Source: Eucommia ulmoides (taxonomy: Eukaryota > Streptophyta > Magnoliopsida > Garryales > Eucommiaceae). From it: DNA of 64,000 nt. Shown piece by piece: positions 1 to 12,400 of this stretch. Location: contig CM028325.1 in assembly GCA_016647705.1 (NCBI GenBank), positions 30,236,474 to 30,300,473 on the forward strand. Reading direction: 5' to 3'. A program made the position numbers and the translations under genes. The notes beneath the pieces were generated by a model that worked only from the letters and a program-made list of their open reading frames with translations, did no database searches and had not been told where the DNA came from. Position 1 is the first letter of the stretch. Every line of letters begins with the position of its first letter.

Positions 1-473
1 CTCACCGTCGGCCTAATTAACCGGAGACGACACACACACACACCCCAGAACACCATTGAACACACACACAACAGCACACATAACACCCACACATACTCAC
101 GATCATCACCACTGTAGACAAGGAGCCACACACACACGGCACACTTCACCCTCACCCAACAGAAACAAAAACAGGGGACATACACACACACCCACTCACC
201 AGAACAGACAGAGAAACACACACACACACACACACTCAGCAAGCATGTGTATACACCTAGACGACACCGCTCACCATCAACCGTCGAACACCCACCGCCG
301 GCGAATTCTTTTCCTCCGATTCTTTTTTTTTTCTCGATTTTTCTCTAGAATATTTTCGATCCCCGATCACTATGCATACATATATACATGAAATTTGTGG
401 AGCTTATATGTGCCACGTCGCCCCTTTCTCTCGATCATTCCATCGGATCACAATAGCAAACACACATACTCAA

Positions 474-549
<76 letters not shown>

Positions 550-825
550 ATTTCTCTTTCCTCCCCCCCTATTCTCTTGAATACTTATTTTAGCCCAAAT
601 TATCTTCCTAAACTTCCCAAACTTTTCAAAATTATAATTTATCCCCCCAACGTTTTATTTTGAAAATTAGATACAACAATTTTAAATTAAAAGTTTTCCA
701 AAAATTTCCAATTGGACTCCTAAACTTTTAATTGAAAATTTAAATTTACCCAATATTTTTTCAATTTTTCTCAATTATTCTAAAATGCAACTAAATAACG
801 TACGAGCCTGAATCGGGGTCTTACA
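1..825 (-). mobile_element. Truncated LTR of a Tekay-like Ty3/gypsy fossil
   Basis: This is the far end of a long LTR that starts outside the window. It ends in TTACA at 821-825, and its last bases (a purine/pyrimidine mix around ACGTACG at 799-806) match the ends of the LTRs at 5185-5229 and 35833-35882. The CA-rich block at 30-240 matches the CA-rich block at 34920-35330 in another LTR of the family. In the minus-strand element it would be the 3' LTR. The family call rests on LTR length (2-3 kb), a tRNA-iMet-type primer site and the gag next door. Confidence 0.75.
479..548. repeat. Compound microsatellite (TA)n(GATA)n
   Basis: About 17 TA units run directly into about nine GATA units, inside the LTR. 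Confidence 0.95.
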
Positions 826-1955
826 AAACGTCTGACTCCCACCCTACCCTTGGTAGCCAGAATTTTATCCAGATACATTCTATCGCCGCCTGGAATATGA
901 TTGCCCCAGGCCGTGGCTCCTAACCGATTGATCAGCTGTCAGAGCCGAAGCTCGAGGAAGTTGCGGTAGAGGGCCAGGTCCTCGAGAGGTGCTGCCTGAA
1001 TATCTGCTAGATGGCTCGAACCTACTCTTCTTGTACTGTTCACGATTTTGAATGGCTTCTTGAACATATTTCTCTATTAATTTTGTCGTGTTCACCAATT
1101 CTACATAATTTTTAATCCGCCTACCAGTCAACCAGGAACGTATTTATAAATCTAGTCATTTCTAAAATCTTCTACATCTCGCTTCCTCAGTCTTCACCAA
1201 ATCAGGAGCAAATCGGGACAGAGCATCAAATTTGATTTTATACTGTAGAATAAACATCTTCCCCTATTTCAGTAATATGAACTCATCCTCCATCTCGAAT
1301 TGATAAGGTTCAAGGAAATACTTTTCATTAAATACTGTAACGAATTGATCCCAAGTGATCTTCTTGCCTGGATTTGACATCTTCATTTCTTCCCACTAGT
1401 ATTCGGCTTCCCCTTTCAACTGGAAGGTGGCGAGACAAACTCATCTATCGTCAGTAATTCCCATTGCCTCAAATACGTGCCCTATGCTCTTTAACCAATT
1501 TTCAGCATTAGTAGGTCCCACAGTTCCCGTAAAACCCAGGGGGTCCAATTCCTTGAATCTTTTCAGAAGTACAGCATGAGGAGTGGTTGTTTCGTTTTGG
1601 GCCTTATGGCATTCCATCATTTTTGTCTGTTGTTTTGTTAGTTTCACAACAGCTTGTAATATTCGGTCAACGGCATCCAAGCTTTCCCGTGCCCTACCAT
1701 TTTTTCTTTGGGGTTCAGAATTTCCGCTACTTTCATTTTCACGGTCCATAGACAAAATCTTAAATGAAATTTAATAAGTAAAAGGACCAACAATATAAAC
1801 AACAGTGCATAATGCAAATGTAATATTTAATACAATAAAATAACTACCACTCACATGCCGAACCAACCTATCAACACCCTATCTTACGACTTACTACTGA
1901 TGAGACAATCTGGTACGTCTACAGAACTTATAACCTATGCTTTAATACCAAAAAC
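826..1955 (-). mobile_element. Gag-only interior of the long-LTR Ty3/gypsy fossil
   Basis: Between the two LTRs lies only about 1.1 kb. Read on the minus strand it shows a retrotransposon gag-like domain: a basic/coiled N-terminal part and a segment with LDPLGFTG and ENWLKS at 1441-1755, then a basic Ser/Pro-rich tail at 880-1131. No protease, reverse transcriptase or integrase is seen. A tRNA-iMet-type primer site (reverse complement of gctttaatacca, 1939-1950) sits five bases from the LTR at 1956. The copy is broken, with several breaks. It could be a gag-bearing non-autonomous form or a remnant that lost pol; the sequence alone does not decide. Confidence 0.7.
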
Positions 1956-2827
1956 TGTCACACCACAACCAGGGGTCTCGACGCCTGAGGTCGAGCGTGA
2001 CGTCGACATGATATCACCCGACCAACCAACAAATATATATATACATGTACTACTATTGATTTATTTTTTTTCCAAAAAATATTTACCAACTCAGAAATAC
2101 ATGAATCTCAAATATCCATAACAAAACTACAAAAAATTGAAACTTTCACGGTTTACACCTGTCCTACAATCCTCAAACAAAAAAACGACACTACCCTCTA
2201 ACTCTACCGAGTGTCATTAGTGGACCCGTCTCTAGTTGCAGTACTTTAGACCAAATATTTTATCGGTGTACTGTCTTGATAATATAAAAATATTTTATAT
2301 GGATCAAGCATAATTATCAAATAACACTTTTCAAATGTAATATAAAGATAACCGCACACCGAATTGAGATAAAATTCCACAATTATCATCACAATAAAAT
2401 AAATGCATTTAAATTAACCAATCAGATTATTTTTATATATGATAAAATACTACACATATTTTTCCACTAACCATAGAATCGTTTCACCTTACGATCGAGA
2501 ATTATAACGGTACCGTAACCTGTACAACTGTGCAATCTAAGGTTGTCATAAATATCAGGGTCATTTAATATCTCCAATGACAGGAGCCAATACGTGGTAT
2601 AAACCACCATATCATGATGATAATCATCGTCAACAACAACAACGATAACAACAACAACAATAGATATCAATCACCAGTAGGACTTGCCCCTCTGTCAGGT
2701 CACAATACATCCTACAGGACATGCTCTCTTATTAGGACCAACAACATCCCGCATGACATACCTTCCTGTCAGGATCACACTATGGCATAGTCGGATAATA
2801 AAATCACTTTTCGCATTTAAACATTTA

Positions 2828-4044
2828 GGCCCTGTTTGGTTAGTGTTCCCAACCCAACTCAACCCAAAAAAATTGGGATTGATTTTTAGGAACGTGTTTG
2901 GCAATACAAAACTCAACCCAACTCAACTCAAAAAATGAGAATTGATTCTCAAAATCCTAAGAAAATGAGAAATAAAAAAACAAACTTTTTTTTTTTGTGC
3001 CCAAAAAACTCAACCCAACTTTAGGGACATACTGGACATTACCGAAATTTTTTAGTGAGAGTCACCGTTTAACTTTTGTTAGCATCGTTTTCATTTTCTT
3101 TTCTTTATCATTTTCTTTCTCTTTTTCCTTATCGTTCGTCGTTCATCTTCGCCGCTCGTTTTTCCTCTCAATTGTCGTCGTCGTCCTCGCCATCGTCTTT
3201 GTCGAACTCGTCATTGTTGTCGTCTTTGCCATCACTATCGTCCTCGCCATTTAGGGTTTTGATTTCGTTCATCTTCGCAATCGTTCCTCCTTATCCTTTC
3301 GTCGCTGTCGCCTTCCCAATCGTTACTGAAATCCCAATTGAAATAGTTTTCGCAATCGTTACTGAAATCGATTTCGATTTTCGATTTGGTTTGGGATTTC
3401 GATTTTGTTCTTGAATTTGGTTTGGGGTTCTGATTTTGATTTTGATTGTTGGTGGTTTGGGGTTTCAATTTTCATTTTGTTCTTGAATTTGGTTTGGGGT
3501 TTCGATTTTGATTTAGATTGTTAGTGGTTTCGGGTTTTGATTTCGATTTTGTTCTTGAATTTGGTTTGGAGTTTCGATTTCGATTTTGATTGTTAGTGGT
3601 TTAGGGTTTCGATTTCGATTTCAATTGTTAGTAGTTTAGGGATTTTCGATTTTGATTTCATTGCTCAAATCAATTTAGGGTTCGGTTCTTGATTTTGGTT
3701 TAGGATTTCGATTTGGATTTTGTTACGGAAATCAATTTGTGTACATCAATCTCAAGGTTAAGGATCAGGATGGGAAATAGTGTTCTTTTGGATCAATCTG
3801 GGCACATCAATTTCAATTTTTGTTTAGATGATTTTTTTTGTTTCGATGATTTTTGTTTGGATAAGAAAAAAATTCCAGAATAATGTGGTTACTAAATGCG
3901 ATTCTATTCCCAGCACAAAAGAAAATTGTCATTACCAAATGCAATTATGTTCCCAAAAGTAAACATAATTCTCAACTTAACTCAACCCAACCCAACCCAT
4001 CTCAGTTGGGTTGAGAAAAGTGGGAACACTAACCAAATGCTACC
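2828..4044. mobile_element. Non-autonomous PIF/Harbinger-like TIR element, 1.2 kb
   Basis: The ends are inverted: GGCCCTGTTTGGTTAGTG on the left and, on the reverse complement of the right end, GGTAGCATTTGGTTAGTG, both followed by TTCCCA. The target duplication is TTA (2825-2827 and 4045-4047), and the LTR sequence resumes on either side. There is no transposase ORF. The interior holds a CT-rich block and, at 3360-3730, a degenerate minisatellite built on 'ggtttggggtttcgatttcg' units with 'attgttagtggttt' spacers. TTA duplication plus the GGSC...TTTGGTTAGTG ends fit a Tourist/Harbinger MITE; its length is large for that class. Confidence 0.8.
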
Positions 4045-4824
4045 TTACTTGATCCGTATCACGTTCTAAAATAATCTATTTTAATAAACTTTTTTTTCTA
4101 CATTTTAGTATGAAAATATAATTGACAATTTATATAGAAGATAGTACACTCACCTCGTTAAACTGCTGACGTGGTCGGTGTCGCCTGTGAACGTAACAAC
4201 AAAAGAGACTAAACTCAGAATTTATTTAAATAAACCTAATATGCGATGCGTGACCCTAAAATGCAAACTTTTCCATTCCCCAAATTTTTTATTATATGAA
4301 ATTACTGAACACCTAATTTCTTAAATCAATATCAACTGTATAAAAATTATTGTAACAACGATTACAATTTTTTTTTCTTATTGATAATTTAACCTACAGA
4401 AAAATATTAATTGACAGTTAAAAACATTATTAGTTAGTGAAATACTAGAATTGTCATTTCGATAAAATTTACAAATTTTATTTTAAATCGTATTCTTCAT
4501 AAGCTAGATATATCTATATTCACTATATTTTTCGAATTCACGTATATATATTTTTGACATATAAATATACATGTATGCATGCTCGTATCAATATTCTCAT
4601 AAATTAGACGTGATATATTTTTTATTTTAACAATACATACATTTATATATATATATAATAAAAGAATACCTGCAAGAAGAAGCAGAAATATTCTGCTTTA
4701 GTTTTTTATTTTTATTTTTTTTGGTAGAAACACATTTACACGTATATAGTTATAATATATATATATATACCCATATATGTCACCGTCTTTCACCTTTTTT
4801 TTTAGTGCTTACCACGTGTCTTAC

Positions 4825-4827
<3 letters not shown>

Positions 4828-4878
<51 letters not shown>
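4828..4878. repeat. (AT)n(GT)n microsatellite
   Basis: An uninterrupted AT run of about 21 units is followed by four GT units inside the LTR. Confidence 0.95.
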
Positions 4879-4879
<1 letters not shown>

Positions 4880-5229
4880 GTTATTTCGTTTCCTTCTCTA
4901 AGAAGGAAATGATCTCAACTATATATGGTTTATTTATTTATTTGTTTATTTATTTACATTAATTATTCATTTTAAAATAAAAAAAAAAAAATTATATTCT
5001 AAAATTTTTAAAATTATATTTTAAATAATTTAATAATCCCTAAACTTTTAAAAATCAAAATTAAAATTAACATATTAACCCCTAAAATTTTTAAAGTCAA
5101 AATTATAAATCTCACAATAACCCCAAAATTTTTAAAGTAAAATTTAAATAGCACAATGAACCTTATTATTTTTCTGAATGTTATAAAATGCAACTAGAAA
5201 TATGTATGCGCAAAAATTTAGGCTTTACA

Positions 5230-6130
5230 CGTTGTATTTGTTTTCAATTATCTTTGTAAGTCTTTATAATTAATATATTGGTTATTTACTAATGATGTGT
5301 TCATTTCCCTCATTTATATATAATTGAAAGCGGGATCAAAATGTAAACCAAACAAGAGAAGAAGTAACATCAAACAAAATTAATAAATGGTTGTTCATTT
5401 CTTTTGTTGGCTTTTGCCTGATTGTTAATTAAAAATAAATAAATATTTCCTATATATTTAAAACAAACACAAAATACATTAAACAGAGATTTCAAATTAA
5501 TTATTATAATTGTAATATCCAAATACGTTAGAAGAGTTTCATAGGTCACATTGTTTCTAGAAAGCTTCTGGTCCGTATTACTTCAAACTATATGTAAGTA
5601 AATAATTGATGTATTTAAAATTTAATCATAAAATATCAATTAAGAAAATTTTGTTTAGATATTAGTTAATGCCCATTTGGTCAATGTTTCTATTTTAATT
5701 TTTTGTTTATTTTCTCGGGGCCTTATCCCATATATATATTAAATGTACATGTTAACTAGCGTATAATTCATGTCTGAAGACATGATTTTAAAAAATAACC
5801 GTAATACCAAACAATTTTATTTTTTTTTTTTTAAATTTAAAAGTGCGAGTTATATATCTGTGTATATATAAGTCAGGAAAATAAGAAAAAAAAAATGTTA
5901 ATAGTTTTTTGGTTAAAAAACTATTCAAATCAGCGTTTTTAACTAGACATTTGTATCTAGAATAGCGTCTTAATCAATAAATACTGAATTTGTTTTTTGT
6001 AAATTAAGACGCTATTTAAAATAGCATTTTTACGTGTCTTCTATGTGAGGGCACTATTTTAAATAATGTTTTTCATATAGAAAACGGATAGTGATTGTTG
6101 AAAGTTTAAAACTTTAAGTCTTCACGTTCT
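5230..6130. other. AT-rich intergenic DNA upstream of the transporter
   Basis: I see no gene here. The one structured item is a perfect 14-base inverted repeat, AATAGCGTCTTAAT at 5961-5974 against its reverse complement at 6003-6016, with further 'aatag/ctattt' echoes to 6060. It looks like a decayed TIR or foldback element. Confidence 0.5.
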
Positions 6131-6136
6131 CTGCCC

Positions 6137-6161
6137 CTATAAGAGGGAAAAGAGCACGTGA
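6137..6161 (+). promoter_or_regulatory. TATA-like box and ACGT-core element
   Basis: CTATAAGAG at 6137-6145 is the best TATA-like sequence within 400 bp upstream of the start codon. It is followed at 6154-6161 by GCACGTGA, an ACGT-core (G-box/ABRE-type) motif. If this TATA is used, transcription would begin near 6170 and the 5' leader would be about 320 bases. The positions are seen; the function is inferred. Confidence 0.4.
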
Positions 6162-6257
6162 TCTTCACCCTTTTTTGCTGAATCGACCAATATTTAGATT
6201 TGGGGTCAGAACTGATTAAAAATGCAATCATGCCATAGACATCCTAAATAAAAAAAA

Positions 6258-6494
6258 TTGGAAGATCCAACCCACCTTTGGATAAGAATCAAAACCATTA
6301 CATCACAACTTCATCAAAAAAAACCCAAAGCGCCACGTGGACATTTTCTCCCCTGTCAGCACCTTTATCCTCGTCAGCTTTCTGTTCTTTTTTCCGCAAA
6401 TTTAAAACAGCCATTAATTAACTCCACCGCAAGGACTCGTATTTTCCCTGAATCCAATTTTCCCGAAAGAAAAAACCTGAATCGGAGACGATGA
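6258..6494 (+). other. Upstream ORF overlapping the transporter start (ATGA)
   Basis: A 78-codon ORF starts at 6258 and its TGA (6492-6494) overlaps the ATG of the transporter (6491-6493). The peptide is basic and resembles nothing I know. If the transcript starts at the TATA near 6137 this would be a long upstream ORF able to affect translation of the main ORF; if transcription starts later it is meaningless. Composition alone does not prove it is translated. Confidence 0.25.
6333..6340 (+). promoter_or_regulatory. Palindromic G-box CCACGTGG
   Basis: A perfect CCACGTGG lies 151 bases upstream of the ATG. Such sites bind bZIP and bHLH factors and are common in ABA-, stress- and sugar-responsive plant promoters. 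That would suit an ERD6-like transporter, but regulation here is inferred only from the motif. Confidence 0.45.
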
Positions 6495-9400
6495 ATTCAA
6501 GAGAAGAATCGGCGGAAGATGTGCTGCGGAAACCGCTGCTCAACACCGGAAGTTGGTACCGAATGGGGTCCCGGCAGTCGAGCATCATGGGTTCGTCGGC
6601 ACAGATGATACGCGAATCCATCTCCATCTTCCTCTGCGTCTTCATCGTCGCCTTGGGTCCCATCCAGTTCGGCTTCACCGTATTCATCATCCATCAATTT
6701 AACCTCTCAATTTGTCATTTTTTTCCCCTTAATTTGGTGAATTTATTAATTATTTTCTACAGTGCGGATACTCCAGCCCTACGCAATCGGATATCATTAG
6801 CGATCTTGGACTCTCAATCAAAGAGGTTTGGCCATTTCCCGCCTTCTTAATGTTAATTGTTAATTAATCTGTAAATATATTGTTCAATGAATTTAATTAT
6901 AAATTTTGTGGGCAGTTCTCGGTATTTGGTTCTTTGGCGAATGTGGGTGCCATGGTTGGTGCCATTGCTAGTGGTCAAATCGCTGAATACATTGGAAGGA
7001 AAGGGGTATTATGAATTAATGAATTTCATAAAGTATTTTAATTATTCTTTTTGACTAATTTTATTGCCTTTTATTTCTAGAAATATTGCATTTTGCATAT
7101 ATGATCTTGATTTTGAGTGTTATTGTGGAGCTGAATTTGTGATTTTTTTTTTTTTTGCAGTCACTGATGATTGCATCAATCCCTAACATTATTGGATGGC
7201 TCACCATTTCATTTGCCAAAGTGAGTATTTATTGATAATCAATTTACATTTAGGTAGCACCAAATTTCACATTTTGGATTCCCAAATCTCCGATAGGGTT
7301 AATGAGATATTAAGGTGACGTTTGGTTAGTGTTTCTGCTTTTCTGTTTCTACTTCCAATAAACTGGGGTTAGAGTTCTGTTTCCATTCTGGAGTATTCCG
7401 GGAATAGAAACATGTTTGATAACGATCATTGTCCTAAAATTTTTTCTTTCAATTTATGAGAACAGAAATAAGAAACATGTTTGGTCGCAATATTTTTTTT
7501 TCTTCAAATGTATGGTGGCTGGCGGGGTGGTGGTGGTGGGAATAGTTTTGTGAGAGTGGATAGGAATCAACATTTTTCTATTTCTCAGATTCTTAAGGAA
7601 TTCAGAAAGTACTCTCAAATCGCTCCCAAAATTTTGGGAACAGATTCGTGTTTACCAAATGTGTTTTTGTACATTAATCCCAAAATTTTGGGAGCGGGAA
7701 CAAAAATCAGGGAATGGAAATAGTAACCAAACGGGGGCTTAATATTCCTTTTTTTTTTTTCCCTCTGTATAGGATTCCTCATTTTTATACATGGGAAGGT
7801 TGTTGGAAGGATTTGGTGTTGGTATAATTTCTTACACGGTAATTCTAAACCATTTTTCCTTGATTTTCTTGCTTAATTCATGGTAAAGTTTTAGTTTTTT
7901 TTGGTGAGCATTGTCGTTTTCAATAATTGTAGGTGCCTGTATATATAGCAGAGATAGCACCTCAAAACATGAGAGGAAGCCTTGGGTCGGTGAACCAGGT
8001 TAGTGTTTATGTTTCTATTCCTAGATAACTTGGAACATGAATAATTTTTGTCATCAACACCAAACTTTGCCGTACTTGTTAATTCCTGTATCTACTTCCA
8101 GCCATCTTTTATTTAAGAGGAGTATGCATCCCGTGGCTAAAGACATTAATTTTAATTAAATAAATAAATCCTGATTATCCTATAGTTATTCATGAGAATA
8201 TATTTTTTTGAGAGTTTGTTATTTAGTTTCTCAACAAATTCTAAATCGATGGCTTAAAATGTCTTCAATCATCCAATGGTCAGAAACGTCTCAAATGTAA
8301 AATATTTCCTGATTTATTGAATAAATTTGTATGTGCTTAATATATTTGAATTTGATGAATTTGTGTTTCATGTAGCTTTCTGTTACGATCGGAATAATGT
8401 TGTCATATTTGTTGGGACTTTTTCTCCATTGGAGGGTTCTCGCTGTTATAGGTGAGTTCAGTTTATAATTATTGATGACATTTAGTAGACTAATGCATAC
8501 ACACATGTATTCTCAAATCCTTGTTTGTTTAGGGTCTGTTTGGGTGTCCTTCAATTCGCAAATTGTACCATTTTTTAATTAGTGAATTTATGAATTGTTA
8601 CAGTGTAGCGTTTGGTTGTAAAAATTTAGAACTTTTAAATTAGCTACCTAACCAGTTTAGTTCAAGTTCAAATGCTATTTCTCATGTAATTGGAGTAAAA
8701 TATAGATAAACAGTTTACCTAAACTAAAACAGTTGTATGTTGCTTTCTTCAGACAAACAATAAGTAAATTTGATCAAATCATAGGTGATTATAAAAATAT
8801 ACAAATCAATTCATTAAAAAATAGGATAATTCGGACAACCAAATAGCTTTAGGCGCCATTTGACAATCCTTTTTGATAAGTGATCTTTGGCTTGAAAAGT
8901 GCTTTATTTAAAACATAGTGTTTATTTTGTACATAAAAATGCTTTGAAAATAATAAAAAATAAATTTAAAAAACATGATTTGAAGTACTTTTTTGAATAG
9001 CATAAAAATGTTGTTCTTTGTTTGTTCAATTTCTATATTATAAGAGGTCGATGTAAATCTGTTGGGTTTATCCCACATCGGATGTGGAAGGAGGTGGTGA
9101 TCAGGTTATAAGTACGAGGAAAAGAGTTGAGAAAGGCCGAAAACCAACCTTACACTGGTATCAAAGTCTAAGTTACAACAATTCTGGCCTAATATATTGG
9201 TCGACAGTTAGCCGACCAAAAGCTTGATATGTAAGGGGGAGATTGTTGGGTTTATTCCACATCGGATGCCGAAGAGGCTGGTGGTCAGGTTATAAATGTG
9301 AGGAAAAGTCTTACCTCAAGAGTTAACCTTTGGGGTTGAGAGAGGTCTAGGGCCACCTTACAAAATTAATGAACTAGGGTCTCTCCACCCATTTTTCTCA

Positions 9401-12400
9401 ACCATCAATGATTTTTTTTTTGGCAATAATAGATGACTTTATAAGGGTAACACTAAGATCTTATTGAACAATATCAAAAATGCTTTTGCTTTTTATTTTT
9501 ACCTTTTTTTTTGTTCAATTAAAATGGCCAATAGGCTTGTAATGCTTATTTCTGGAGTTCGAGTTGATGGAATAGTATTGAACTGTTGGGGAATTTGGGA
9601 AGTTCATACTATTCAAACCTTATTCTTGTAGAGCAAGAAATTTTAAAAAAATATATAGAAATAAATAAATAAAAATGTCCCAAAATAGAAAATCATGATT
9701 AAACATGAAAACTAGTACTTAGAAGTGTACTGGATTTGTGCTAGATCTATCCAAAAACCGAAAAAAGTTTTAGATTGAAGATCAAAAAGAAACTGCTATG
9801 GCTAAGCAGTGAGTTTTGATGGTGTTGGCATTTCCAATCAAGAGGGTGGTTGAACATTCTATTTTTAGGTTTTATATGTAAATATAGAATTTTTGGATTC
9901 CTAGAATCCCAAATCCAATAAAAATTCTAACGAGCAATTAGAAATATGCCAAAAATACCCTTAGGGTGTGTTTGGCTTGAAGAATTTTGGGAGAGGATTC
10001 GAGTTTGATAAGGGATTCTCGAAATTTATAAGTTAAAATTCTTTGTTTGGCTACCTCAAAGAGGAATTTGTAAAATTCTTTAGTGTTAATGTATTATATG
10101 GGTTTGGCCTACGTGTCCCATTAAGACAAAATCCTAACCCCCACTTCCCCTATAAATATGTGTATATATCGTTGTATTCTTGTATCACTTTCATAATATC
10201 AATACATAATTCATTCTCCCACTTCTTAATTATCTTAATATGGTATCAAGAGAAAGTATTTCCTGAATCTGTTCTCTCTAAACATTTTTTTTTCGAAACC
10301 CTAAAGCTTCTGCCGCCGCCGTCTCTTTTCTCCCGCGGTTTTCGTCACTGCTTTAGGCTTCATCACCACTTTGGTATTAACAACTACCATACCACCGTCT
10401 TCGTCTTGCAAAGACGTACACAACGACACCAAAATCACCGCCACCAAAGTACCGACGTGCCACTCACAGCCTGCAGTACCACCAAGCTGCACCGCCTCGG
10501 ATTTTGGGCTCTACCGCCTCAACTAGGGCTCAAAATCCGTATTACAATATACCTTACGAATCGTCTCGACGAGACGATTGCAAAGATGCAAAAATTCGCT
10601 CCAACGGACAATGCACGCGCCCCACGCACAGCTAGACTCCGCCTGCGCAACATCGCGTCAGATCCACGCGCATCCCTGTCTCCCGTGCCACGGCAGCCCT
10701 ATTTTTCGCCACGTTAGCACCACTGAGCCGCCACGTCATCAGCCACATCATCGGCCACGTCAGCGTTACTTGGTTTCTCATCGCCATGCGTCGGACATAT
10801 CATCGTTGACCTTTGACACATCAGCGTTGACTTGCTGCCACATTAGTGTCCAGTCACTAGTCTCTGCCACGTCACCGGTTCTCTTAAGGTAATATCTTTT
10901 GACCGGTTTGGGCTTTTCTTGACCGATTTTTTTGAAACTTGGACTTGTTCTTGCGATTTTTGGATGTTCTGATTCTGTTTTCGGCCTCCATTTTGTGGTT
11001 TGAGGCTCACAGAATATACTTTTTGTTATATTTGTGTGGTCCCTACATCGGTTGACCCGTTTTTCACCCAGTCCTTGAAGATTCAATATCGGTTCTTGCA
11101 CAATTTCAGCATTACGGATTTATCTGTGATATTCGTTTCATCAAATTCGAATCATACAGTATAGTTCTCTTTAAATTGTTTATTCGGTTCATCACGGAGA
11201 TTTGATCGGTTCAAGGGGCTCTCAATTGGTTCTTCACGAGTATAGACTGGTTCCTGGACAATTTCAGCATTCTAAATCCATCCGTGACAACAGTTTCTCT
11301 AGGTTCAACAGCGATGTTTGTGGGTTCTTCGCTCATTATCAATGCCAAAGAGGGTTCGGATCCTACCTCTACTACTGTCACCATGTCTATTGCAGATTTG
11401 GCTTCATTTCTCCTTCATATCTTCTCCAAAATGGTAATGGTACAAACATTTTCCCTGCTCTCCCACTTACTATAGGTAACTCTTTTTGATTCTTTAATTC
11501 TACCTGTTGTAATCACACGACATCTCATCCCAATATTTTCTCAACCAAACTCTCCGCATCCCTAGTATTCATACCGCTGATGGTTCTCAAATGCATGTTA
11601 CCCATACTGGTCAGGTTTCTACTTCTCATCTTTCTATTCCTGATATGTATTTAATTCCAAAACTCACCTTAAATTTCTTATCTGTTGGGCAACTTTGTGA
11701 ATTGAAATTTAAAGTCATATTTTCTAATAGTAGTTGTCGTGTGCAGGATCCTCGGACAGGAGAAACTCTTGGGACTGGTCATAAGGTTGGACGCCTATTT
11801 GAACTTACTAGTTTGTACCTTCTATCTCCAACTCCACCACCACAACCACATGTTCCTTCATCAACCTGTGCAACCTCACACCACCGCCAGTATCCTCTTC
11901 CTTATTCTCATACTTATTTCCACAACCACTAGTGTTCTCTCACTATCCCAAATTTGGCATGCTCGGTTAGGCCACACTTCATCTAGCCGACTCAAATCGC
12001 TTATCTCTAGCGGTCTGTTAGGTTCAGTTCAGCATGAATCCTTTAAATGTATCCATTACCAACTTACAAAACAACCAGCCTTACCTTTCAAAGAGAGTAA
12101 GTCTATTTCCCTTGCACCCTTTGATCTAATTCATTCTGATATTTGGATGCCTTTTTCTCATGTCTCGATGGGTGGTTGTCGTTATTTTGTTATCTTTGTG
12201 GACAACTACTCTCGATATACATGGTTGTTTCTTATGAAACATCGATCCGAACTATTCCAAATATATTCTGAATTTTCTTCTATGGTTAAACCCGATTTTC
12301 TAGAAATATCAAAGTTTTCCACTTAGATAATGTAATGAAATACAAGGATCGTACTTTTCTTAACCTGCTTCGCAAAAATGGCACCCTCCCTCATCGCTCG

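Larger units (their letters stand above)
1956..5229 (-). mobile_element. 5' LTR of the Tekay-like Ty3/gypsy fossil, with nested insertion
   Basis: It begins TGTCACACC and ends TTTACA. Blocks at 2210-2330 (around atcggtgtactgtctt) and 2460-2520 (around aacggtaccgtaacc) match the solo LTR at 33220-33320 and 33810-33860, so they belong to one family. Without the TIR element at 2828-4044 this LTR is about 2 kb, shorter than the 2.8-2.9 kb solo copies. It therefore looks older or internally reduced. Confidence 0.75.

Noticed and set aside
56-391. Plus-strand 111-codon His/Thr-rich frame
   Set aside because: It is the translation of the CA-rich microsatellite zone of an LTR; composition is low complexity.
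3076-3414. 112-codon Ser/Phe-rich frame inside the TIR element
   Set aside because: It overlaps other long frames of equal quality in a repetitive TC/TTCG tract, and no domain is recognised.
9040-9370. Host tRNA gene suggested by TGGTATCAAAGTC
   Set aside because: It is a primer-binding site between two LTRs; no cloverleaf can be drawn.
10043-10717. 224-codon plus frame at the start of Copia fossil 1
   Set aside because: It runs from before the LTR through the LTR and primer site into the leader, so it cannot be a real protein of host or element.
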